DNA from: Segatella hominis
GTDB taxonomy: Bacteria; Bacteroidota; Bacteroidia; Bacteroidales; Bacteroidaceae
Length of the DNA stretch: 64,000 nt
Reading direction: 5' to 3'
Assembly: GCF_019249725.2 (NCBI RefSeq)
Contig: NZ_CP137559.1
Location: 229,501-293,500 of the forward strand
Shown here in pieces: positions 26,790 through 34,055 of the stretch (its first letter is position 1; every line of letters starts with the position of its first letter). The notes beneath the pieces are model-generated. The model did not search any database and had not been told where the DNA came from. It worked only from the letters and a program-made list of their open reading frames with translations. A program made the translations under genes and the position numbers.

Positions 26790-27428
26790 ATGAAAATTTT
26801 ATTAGCAGACAGACAGGACATCACCCGTGCGGGCATGATATACGTGCTGCAGGGGATGGAAGGACTGGAATGGAAATATACGGATGACAAGGCCGAACTG
26901 ATGCTGGCGCTGAAGGAGAACGATGATACGGTAGTGGTCTTAGACTACACCTCATTCGATATCAACGATGCCGATGAACTGCTGATACTCCAGCAGCGAT
27001 TCACTCACACACGCTGGCTGCTCTTCAGCGAAGATCTGAGTGCCGAGCTGGTAAGGGTATTGATAGCCAGCAGCATGCAGTTCAGTATTCTGCTGAAGGA
27101 GTGTCCGCTTTCAGAAATTAAGGAAGCCATCAAGTTCTGCGTGCATGGCAACCGGTTCATCTGTCAGCGCATGATGGAAGTGCTTCTGGCTCCTAAGCAT
27201 GAGGTAGAGGAGAAGGTTAACCTGACGAAGACGGAGACGGAGATACTGAAAGATATCGCTCTCGGCATGACGACCAAGGAAATAGCAGACAAGCGATTCT
27301 CAAGTTTCCATACCGTGAACACTCATCGCAAGAATATCTTCCGCAAGCTGAATGTGAACAATGTTCATGAGGCTACCAAGTATGCGCTGAGGGCAGGACT
27401 CGTGGATACTGCAGAATACTATATCTGA
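26790..27428 (+). CDS. LuxR/NarL-type response regulator
   Basis: A 212-aa DNA-binding regulator. The N-terminal receiver-like domain starts MKILLADRQDITRAGM and has its likely phospho-acceptor in VVVLDYTSFD (Asp near 49). The C-terminal helix-turn-helix has LTKTETEILKDIALGMTTKEIA (about 145-166) and HTVNTHRKNIFRKL, the normal LuxR pattern. The receiver is somewhat divergent, so phosphorylation is not certain. No sensor kinase lies beside it. The target genes cannot be told. Confidence 0.9.
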   Translation: MKILLADRQDITRAGMIYVLQGMEGLEWKYTDDKAELMLALKENDDTVVVLDYTSFDINDADELLILQQRFTHTRWLLFSEDLSAELVRVLIASSMQFSILLKECPLSEIKEAIKFCVHGNRFICQRMMEVLLAPKHEVEEKVNLTKTETEILKDIALGMTTKEIADKRFSSFHTVNTHRKNIFRKLNVNNVHEATKYALRAGLVDTAEYYI

Positions 27429-27607
27429 TTCTCGGAAAGAAATTCAGCAAGAAAGAGTCCGGAATAAAAAATAGGCTTAAACTTGTCCTCACGACAAATC
27501 TAAGCCTTACCTGTTTCTAACTAACTTATTATCAACTATTCATTACTTTCATTTGCAAAATTAGTACATTTTTAGTGATAATCTTTCTAAATTTGTGAAA
27601 AAACACA

Positions 27608-27621
27608 CGTAAACGTTTGCG
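27608..27621. promoter_or_regulatory. Likely LacI-family operator overlapping the LacI gene promoter
   Basis: CGTAAACGTTTGCG is a near-perfect palindrome with the central CG and flanking AAA/TTT that LacI-family repressors prefer. It covers the -33 TTTG of the promoter of the LacI gene, so binding would block the gene's own transcription. Confidence 0.7.
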
Positions 27622-27647
27622 CTTTTAGAGAAAAAATACTATCTTTG
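27616..27647 (+). promoter_or_regulatory. Promoter of the LacI-family gene (TTTG-20-TATCTTTG)
   Basis: TTTG at 27616-27619 and TATCTTTG at 27640-27647 are 20 bases apart. Transcription should begin near 27653, about 100 bases ahead of the start codon. Confidence 0.8.
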
Positions 27648-27752
27648 CAGAGGAAAAAGTGTACTCACTGGTTTGATAAAGTTTTTACTAAACAAAGATG
27701 CTTGTGAGGTGTAATTAAATGAACTCTTAATTGTCTATAAATCAGTAACTAA

Positions 27753-28775
27753 ATGAAACAACGTAGAACCTCTTTGAAGGATTTGGCAGCCCAGCTTGGT
27801 GTCAGCATAGCTACCGTTTCTCGCGCTTTGCGCAATAGCCACGAAGTGGGCGAGGAGATGACCAAGAAGGTTAAGAATCTGGCCAAGGAACTCAATTATA
27901 GACCTAACCCGTTTGCGCAGAGCCTCCGCAAGGAAGCACCGCGCGTGATAGGTGTCATCGTCCCTAATCTGGTGACCCACTACTATGCTGCCGTTCTCGA
28001 TGGTATAGAAGATTATGCAACCAAACACGGTTATTCCGTTATCAGTGCCAACAGTCATGAAGATTATGAGCGAGAGGTAATGGCACTCGACAACTTCCTC
28101 AATATGCACGTGGAAGGCATCATTGCCTGTCTGGCGCAGGATACCATAGACTATTCTCATTTCGAACAACTTCATAAGATGTCCATACCGCTTGTATTCT
28201 TCGCCCGCTGCTGTCTGGAAGACAAGTTCTCTCAGGTGGTAGGAAATGGAGATGTGGCAGCGCAGGAAGCCACGCAGCACCTCATCGAAACCGGTTCGAA
28301 ACGTATCGCATTCATCGGCGGTCCTAACCATCTTGATATGGTGCGCCGCCGCAAGCACGGCTATCTGGAGGCTCTCAGAGATAATCATATTCCGATAGAA
28401 AGAAACCTGGTTGTCTGTGACAAAATTGATTTCGATGTGGCCCGCAACGCAACTCTGAAACTCCTGGAGGGCGACAATCGTCCGGATGCTATCTTAGCTT
28501 TCAACGATATCATCACCTATGCAGCCTTTGACGCCATCAAGGCCAAAGGGCTTCGCATTCCACAGGATGTTGCCATCATCGGCTTTACGGATGGAGACTC
28601 GGCTGCCTTCGTTACTCCTCGTCTCACAGCCATCATGGACAAGGCTCACGAGCAGGGAACCAAGGCATGCGAACTCCTGATGAGAAGTATCAATGGTGAT
28701 GAGAAGATATATAAAGAGGTGGTACCGATGATTCTGAAAATCAGAGAAAGTTCTGAAAAACAGGAATCGCTATAA
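27753..28775 (+). CDS. LacI-family transcriptional regulator
   Basis: A 340-aa repressor-type protein. The helix-turn-helix TSLKDLAAQLGVSIATVSRALR occupies residues 6-27, followed by the hinge region NYRPNPFAQSLR. The remaining ~275 residues are a periplasmic-binding-protein-like sugar sensor domain (GVIVPNL, IAFIGGP, PDAILAFND). It usually controls a sugar or metabolite operon. A palindrome at its own promoter suggests autorepression, and a closely matching perfect palindrome lies at 42867-42878. The effector is not predictable. It lies 240 bases before the hybrid two-component regulator gene. Confidence 0.94.
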   Translation: MKQRRTSLKDLAAQLGVSIATVSRALRNSHEVGEEMTKKVKNLAKELNYRPNPFAQSLRKEAPRVIGVIVPNLVTHYYAAVLDGIEDYATKHGYSVISANSHEDYEREVMALDNFLNMHVEGIIACLAQDTIDYSHFEQLHKMSIPLVFFARCCLEDKFSQVVGNGDVAAQEATQHLIETGSKRIAFIGGPNHLDMVRRRKHGYLEALRDNHIPIERNLVVCDKIDFDVARNATLKLLEGDNRPDAILAFNDIITYAAFDAIKAKGLRIPQDVAIIGFTDGDSAAFVTPRLTAIMDKAHEQGTKACELLMRSINGDEKIYKEVVPMILKIRESSEKQESL

Positions 28776-28788
28776 AACGACTGATATT

Positions 28789-28851
28789 CCAGTAGGAGAG
28801 AGGATATTAACTCTCTGATGATCAGTAGATAGAATATTCTCCTGCTGCTGG
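28789..28851 (+). terminator. Long imperfect hairpin after the LacI gene
   Basis: CCAGTAGGAGAGAGGATATT (28789-28808) and AATATTCTCCTGCTGCTGG (28833-28851) are largely complementary. No T tract follows, so it may be a transcript end or an RNA element rather than a classic intrinsic terminator. Confidence 0.5.
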
Positions 28852-29015
28852 AAACAATGATATTTAATGAAACTCTGTAGTTCTTTCTGGACACCTAAAC
28901 CGAAAGTTTTACTTACAGAATTTTATCAGATGTTGATTAATTTCATATTTGCGAATAGCTTACTATTAGATGCTTGCCCGCTATTTGTCAAAGGCTTAAT
29001 TCAATATATACCTAA

Positions 29016-32000
29016 ATGAAAATAAAGATGGACATAATGAACAAACTAATCTCTACCCTTATCTGCTGGATAATATGGGTACCGCTTGCTATGGCTGCAA
29101 ACCACTTGGAGATGGAATTCAACCTTCTATCCAATCGAGATGGACTCAGCAACGGACAAGTGAATACTATCCTGCAGGACAAGCAGGGATATGTCTGGTT
29201 TGGTACACAGTCCGGGCTGGATCGCTACGATGGTTTCCGATTCAAGAATTTCTTCTACAACAACTTGGATGTGAGTTCATTGGCCAACAATTCTGTAGAT
29301 GAAATCCAGCAGGATGTCCTTGGTAATCTATGGATACATACTGCGGTAGGATACTGTATCTATCAATATTCCAACGAGAAATTCGATCGCAATCCTGAAA
29401 AATGGCTCAAGAAAATCGGTATTGAAGGATATCCCCAAAAAGTATTCATAGAGGCTAATAAGAATATGTGGTTCGTGATGTATGGTAAGGGTGTATTCTT
29501 CCTCGATACAAAGACGATGAAGCATAAATTCTTCAGCTTTGCGCAGTTGGGAGTGAAAGATCAGAAGGAAGTGTCTTGTGTCACGGAACAGCAGGGTACT
29601 GCAGTCTTTTCTTTCAGAAACGGAACGCTTTGTCGGGTAGATGGATTGAAAGGCAAGGTGCTCTGGGTGAACCGTCATCTTACCCAAACCTGTCATATCA
29701 AGGATGAAACTGTTTATACCTTTATCGACTGTCATAATAACTACTGGGTACTCTCCAATGATTTCGTATATGTCTATTCCTCCCTTCGCAAAAAATGGTA
29801 TGACGGGATGGGCACTTTTATCAAATCGCTCGGCATCAGTATGCCTACAGACAATAAAATCCTGATTAGGGATATTGCCTATGACAGAAAAAATAGACTA
29901 TGGATTGCCACGGATCATGATGGCTTGTTTGTACTTGATTTGGAGGGAAGAAAATGCAAGCAGTATGTAAAGAGAGAGGGAATGACTGGAAGCATTCCTG
30001 ACAACTCCTTGCAAAAAGTTATCATCGACAGGAACGATGCTGTATGGATTGGTACCAACAAGAATGGTGTGGCTTACTATTCGCAATCTTCTACCAAGTT
30101 TTCAACCATCTATCTGGGTGATGTCTGCACCATCACGCAGGATAAGTTGGGCAATTACTGGTGCGGAACCAATGATGCAGGCATCATCTGCTACAATCCA
30201 AATACAGGTGAGCGAATTCATTATGGAAAGGCTCAGACTGGATTGAAGTCGGATGTCGTAGTGAGTAGCGTAACGATGAGCGACGGTTCTATGTACTTCG
30301 GTACTTTCAACGGAGGCATGACCTGTTATCGCAATGGGCAGTGGAAGGCTTATCAGATGTCAAAGAATGGACTTGCACAGCAAAGTGTCTGGGCATTGGC
30401 TGAAGACAAGCACCATCGCCTGATGATTGGTACTCTGGGCGGTGGATTTCAGATCATGGATACCCAGAAGGAAACTTTTAAGACTTTCAAAATCGAAAAT
30501 TCTAAGATACCTTCCAATTATATCAATTCGCTTGCTCCGATGCCGAATGGGGATGTACTGATAGGCCATTCGCAGAACGTGACAGTGCTGAATACGGATA
30601 CCTATAAGATGACTAATTATCTTACTGCTAAGGGTGGAAGGTCGTTCCCGAGTCCGGGTATCAACCATGCTATTTGCGACAGTCGCGGTCTCTTCTGGAT
30701 GGCTACGCCTGCTGGTGTTACCATGTATGATCCAAAGACGGGACAGATGGAAATCCTCAACGATCAGAATGGTACCCAGGGTGCCGTGGGCTGTTCCGTT
30801 GTAGAAGACAAAGCGCATACTATCTGGCTGGTATCTGAATTTATCGTGAGTCATGTAAAATTATCCAAGGATAATCGTGGAAAATGGGATGTAAGCATGA
30901 CCAGCTATAATTATATGGACGGATTGCAAAACGGACATTTCAATTACCGTGCTGCCTTCTTGACCCAAGAAGGTAAACTCATTGTGGGCGGTCAGGATGG
31001 CATCAATATCATCGATACCCAGATGAAACGTAAGCCTCGTAGGCATGTAAAAGCTCTCTTCAGCGGTCTGGTTCTCTTCGACCATCCTCTGGCTGCCGGA
31101 GAGGAATATGAGGGAAGAGTGGTCTTTGACAAGGCTTTGGATGAGTGCAGAAAACTCAATCTCAGCTATAAGGAAAATGCCTTTACCATCCAACTGGCTT
31201 CTACAGACGTGACCGTTCCTTCGCGCAACAGATTTATGTATCGCATGAGAGGAGTCACGGACAAATGGATGATGACTCCGCTGGGTAGGCCGGAAGTTAC
31301 TTTTACCAACCTCTCACCTGATACCTATACCTTGCAGGTGAAGGTCGTGAATGGGGATGGAACGGTAGGCGATGATGTCAGCGAGATGATCATTGATGTA
31401 AATCCTCCTTTCTATCTCTCGATATGGGCGTATTTGCTGTATGTTTGTCTTGCTTTCTTACTCTTCTATTTCTATCGCAAGAGAACTATCGAAAAGCAGA
31501 AAATAATTTTCGAAAAAGAAAAAATGGAGGAGAATATCAGAAAGGATAGAGAACTCAACGAGTTGAAACTCAACTTCTTTACCAATGTGAGTCACGAACT
31601 CCGCACGCCGCTTACCCTGATTATCTCTCCACTCCTCAATATGATCAAGAAAGAGGAGGATGAAGTCAAGAGGCATAAACTGGAGATGATTCATCGCAAT
31701 GCAGACCGGCTCCTGCAATTGGTAAACCAAATACTCGACTTTAGAAAAATCGAACAGAGTGAGGGCAAGCTAACTCTGACGCTGGTAGAGGTGGTATCTT
31801 ATGTGGAGAATATTTGCCGCTCTTTCCAGTTGCTGGCTAACAATAAGATTCGGTTGAATTTTACTTCGTCTGTGTCTCAGCTACTTATGGAATTTGATGT
31901 AGATAAGTTGGGTAAAATCGTCAACAATCTGTTGAGCAATGCATATAAGTTTACGCCAGATCATGGTAGTGTAATGGTCAGTCTGTCTGTAGTGAAGGAC

Positions 32001-33551
32001 CTGGTGATCAATGGCTCTGCCAAAGATGTTCTCCAGATTCAGGTAGCTGATACAGGCAAAGGCATCAGTGATGAGGATAAGCGCCATATCTTCGACCGAT
32101 TCTATCAGGTGAACGGTACGGAAATGCAGCCTTACGGCGGAAGTGGCATTGGACTCAACCTGGTCAAGGCGTTTGCCGACCTGCATGGCGGAAATGTAAC
32201 TGTAGCAGACAATCCTGGTGGCGGAACTGTCTTTACTGTCAATATTCCGCTGAGACAGGATAGTTCTATCGGAAAGTCGCAGGATGGACAAGTAAATCCG
32301 GTAGTTGCTGCATCTTCTGCATCTTCTGACTTGGTTGCATCTGCTACATCTGCAACATCTCCTGCATCCGCCGCTCTTGGTTCTTCTTCTGAATCCTCAG
32401 TTGCCTCTTCTGCAGAGTCGTCAATTCAAACTAACGGAACGACAACTGTTCCATCAGGTGGTTCTTCAACTGTCGCATCAGGTAGTTCTTCATTTGTCTC
32501 ATCAGTTGGTTCCTCATCTGTCTCATCAGTTGGTTCTTCCAACGTTCCATTAGACAGCTCCTCAAAAGTTCCGTCAGAAGAGACCGTTGTATCTCTGAAA
32601 CCGAAGGTTCTGTTGGTGGATGATAGTGATGACTTCCGTGAGTTTATGTGCGAAGTTCTTTCTGAGAATTATGTGGTAGAGGAAGCCGTAAATGGTAAGG
32701 AAGCGTGGGAAAAACTGCAGACCCAACCTTTGCCTGACATTATTCTGAGTGATGTCATGATGCCGGAGATGGATGGTAACGAACTCTGTAAGTTGGCAAA
32801 GGGAAATGAGTTGACCGCTGATATCCCATTTGTTATGCTGACAGCCCGACTGGCTTCTGAACACAAGAAAGAGGGATTGGAAAATGGTGCAGATGAGTAT
32901 ATCACAAAGCCTTTCGATATGGACTTGCTCAATCTGCGTATCAGAAATCTCATGAAATGGGCAAAGAGAAAAAATGCCAATTTTAGCAACGCTCAGCCTC
33001 TTTCTGCTACATCTGCAACCTTGTCTTCTGGTTCTTCTGATGAGGGTACCTTCCATGGTCATGGCATGTCTATGGGTACTTTTGCTTCAGATGGATCTTT
33101 GTCTGCAGTTGATTCAATGAACTCTGATATTTATCAGCCTGGTAATCAGCAGGGCAATGGTATCCCAACTGCTCAGGCAGAAGAAGGTGCTCCGGTTGTG
33201 CAGGAATATGTGATGACAGAGGGAGACAAGAAATTCTTGAGAAATGTGGATATCTATATCCGCGATAATATGGGTGATCCGGATACGGGTGTGGAATCTA
33301 TGAGTTCTCATCTGTGTATCTCTCGTGTGCAACTCTACAAGCGCATGGTATCTCTTACGGGTACTACTCCTTCCGAGTATCTGCGTGCCAAGAGAATCCA
33401 TTGGGCAGAAGAACTGTTGCGTACCGGTGATTATACAGTCTGCGAGATTGCTTATAAGGTAGGTTTCAATAATCCAAGATACTTCTCTAAGTATTTCCAG
33501 GATGAATATGGAATGACTCCTTCTCAATATAAGAAAAAGATATTTGGATAA
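29016..33551 (+). CDS. Hybrid two-component system regulator (sensor-kinase-receiver-AraC)
   Basis: A 1511-aa one-chain regulator. A signal peptide (about 8-27) leads to a periplasmic double beta-propeller with Reg_prop repeats (GLSNGQVNTILQD, IWIGTxxG-type blades) and a Y_Y_Y domain. A single membrane span lies at about 800-823. The kinase has phospho-acceptor H860 (VSHELRTPL), N-box NNLLSNAYKF and GGSGIGL. The receiver has D1246 (SDVMMPEMDG), and an AraC DNA-binding domain ends the chain. These proteins sense an oligosaccharide and switch on a nearby utilisation locus, here probably the GH31-GH2-GH31 genes. Between kinase and receiver, residues ~1098-1190 form an unusual Ser/Val/Ala-rich repeat linker. 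The ATG at 29037 (residue 8) is an equally good start. Confidence 0.95.
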   Translation: MKIKMDIMNKLISTLICWIIWVPLAMAANHLEMEFNLLSNRDGLSNGQVNTILQDKQGYVWFGTQSGLDRYDGFRFKNFFYNNLDVSSLANNSVDEIQQDVLGNLWIHTAVGYCIYQYSNEKFDRNPEKWLKKIGIEGYPQKVFIEANKNMWFVMYGKGVFFLDTKTMKHKFFSFAQLGVKDQKEVSCVTEQQGTAVFSFRNGTLCRVDGLKGKVLWVNRHLTQTCHIKDETVYTFIDCHNNYWVLSNDFVYVYSSLRKKWYDGMGTFIKSLGISMPTDNKILIRDIAYDRKNRLWIATDHDGLFVLDLEGRKCKQYVKREGMTGSIPDNSLQKVIIDRNDAVWIGTNKNGVAYYSQSSTKFSTIYLGDVCTITQDKLGNYWCGTNDAGIICYNPNTGERIHYGKAQTGLKSDVVVSSVTMSDGSMYFGTFNGGMTCYRNGQWKAYQMSKNGLAQQSVWALAEDKHHRLMIGTLGGGFQIMDTQKETFKTFKIENSKIPSNYINSLAPMPNGDVLIGHSQNVTVLNTDTYKMTNYLTAKGGRSFPSPGINHAICDSRGLFWMATPAGVTMYDPKTGQMEILNDQNGTQGAVGCSVVEDKAHTIWLVSEFIVSHVKLSKDNRGKWDVSMTSYNYMDGLQNGHFNYRAAFLTQEGKLIVGGQDGINIIDTQMKRKPRRHVKALFSGLVLFDHPLAAGEEYEGRVVFDKALDECRKLNLSYKENAFTIQLASTDVTVPSRNRFMYRMRGVTDKWMMTPLGRPEVTFTNLSPDTYTLQVKVVNGDGTVGDDVSEMIIDVNPPFYLSIWAYLLYVCLAFLLFYFYRKRTIEKQKIIFEKEKMEENIRKDRELNELKLNFFTNVSHELRTPLTLIISPLLNMIKKEEDEVKRHKLEMIHRNADRLLQLVNQILDFRKIEQSEGKLTLTLVEVVSYVENICRSFQLLANNKIRLNFTSSVSQLLMEFDVDKLGKIVNNLLSNAYKFTPDHGSVMVSLSVVKDLVINGSAKDVLQIQVADTGKGISDEDKRHIFDRFYQVNGTEMQPYGGSGIGLNLVKAFADLHGGNVTVADNPGGGTVFTVNIPLRQDSSIGKSQDGQVNPVVAASSASSDLVASATSATSPASAALGSSSESSVASSAESSIQTNGTTTVPSGGSSTVASGSSSFVSSVGSSSVSSVGSSNVPLDSSSKVPSEETVVSLKPKVLLVDDSDDFREFMCEVLSENYVVEEAVNGKEAWEKLQTQPLPDIILSDVMMPEMDGNELCKLAKGNELTADIPFVMLTARLASEHKKEGLENGADEYITKPFDMDLLNLRIRNLMKWAKRKNANFSNAQPLSATSATLSSGSSDEGTFHGHGMSMGTFASDGSLSAVDSMNSDIYQPGNQQGNGIPTAQAEEGAPVVQEYVMTEGDKKFLRNVDIYIRDNMGDPDTGVESMSSHLCISRVQLYKRMVSLTGTTPSEYLRAKRIHWAEELLRTGDYTVCEIAYKVGFNNPRYFSKYFQDEYGMTPSQYKKKIFG
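32310..32585 (+). repeat. Coding minisatellite in the kinase-receiver linker
   Basis: Within the regulator gene, units close to TCATCAGTTGGTTCTTCATC plus four bases recur with a 24-base period (8 codons, SVGSSSVS-like), preceded by less regular Ser/Ala/Thr repeats. The frame is kept throughout. Confidence 0.7.
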
Positions 33552-33570
33552 TTACATTCCAGAATCCCAC

Positions 33571-33620
33571 AAAGGGTACTCTCATGCAGTAAAACGCTGC
33601 ATCAGGGTACCCTTTTCTTA
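33571..33620 (+). terminator. Terminator after the hybrid regulator gene
   Basis: AAAGGGTAC (33571-33579) pairs with GTACCCTTT (33607-33615), with an inner TGCAG/CTGCA stem (33585-33589 and 33597-33601), and is followed by TTCTTATCTT. Confidence 0.75.
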
Positions 33621-33722
33621 TCTTATATAGTAGCAGACCGGTTCGTGCTTTTTCTTATCTTATATAGTAGCAGATTGGTTCGTGCTTTTTCTTATCACAT
33701 ATAGTAGCAGACCGATTCGTGC
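33613..33722. repeat. Direct repeat of ~37 bp, three copies plus a fragment
   Basis: Copies at 33613-33648, 33649-33685 and 33686-33722 read TTTTCTTATCTTATATAGTA followed by GCAGACCGGTTCGTGC, with a few changes. A fourth partial copy follows up to about 33741. Confidence 0.85.
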
Positions 33723-33886
33723 TTTTTCTTATCTCATGCTGTTAAATGTAGTATCAATGGTAGTCTTTACTAATTTAGGTGTAGTTTTGTTGTTTTTGTG
33801 TGTATGTTTTGTTTTCCTGGTTCTGTCACTTTCGTACAAATAACTTTCGGTTAACATTTTGTGCTTATTTTTGAAACAAAATATTG

Positions 33887-33916
33887 TTGATTATTCATTT
33901 TTATATTTTAATTTTG
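33887..33916 (+). promoter_or_regulatory. Promoter of the GH31-GH2-GH31 genes (TTG-19-TAATTTTG)
   Basis: TTG at 33887-33889 and TAATTTTG at 33909-33916 are 19 bases apart. The expected start near 33922 leaves a leader of about 134 bases. Confidence 0.65.
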
Positions 33917-33950
33917 CAGCAGTTCTGTATATTTTGGGCAATTATACTGT

Positions 33951-34016
33951 CTATAATTAAGGAATATGTGGTCTATAATTAAGGAACATATAGACTATAA
34001 TTAAGGAATCATATAT
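33951..34016 (+). repeat. 22-bp direct repeat, three copies, in the glycosidase leader
   Basis: CTATAATTAAGGAA starts at 33951, 33973 and 33995, each followed by a variable AT-rich 8 bases. All three lie after the predicted transcription start, so they would be in the RNA leader. Confidence 0.85.
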
Positions 34017-34055
34017 TTTAAAATTTATAAATAGCAATCATATATACTTTAAACA

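Larger units (their letters stand above)
27429..27752. other. Intergenic region between the LuxR-type and LacI-type genes
   Basis: A hairpin at 27473-27507 (AGGCTTA/TAAGCCT with an inner TTGTC/GACAA) closes the LuxR-type transcript, with no T tract following. The LacI promoter and operator follow at 27608-27647. Nothing else is seen. Confidence 0.6.
33552..34055. other. Intergenic region before the glycosidase operon
   Basis: No gene is visible. In order it holds a terminator (33571-33620), a three-copy 37-bp repeat (33613-33722), the glycosidase promoter (33887-33916) and a three-copy 22-bp repeat in the leader (33951-34016). Confidence 0.7.
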
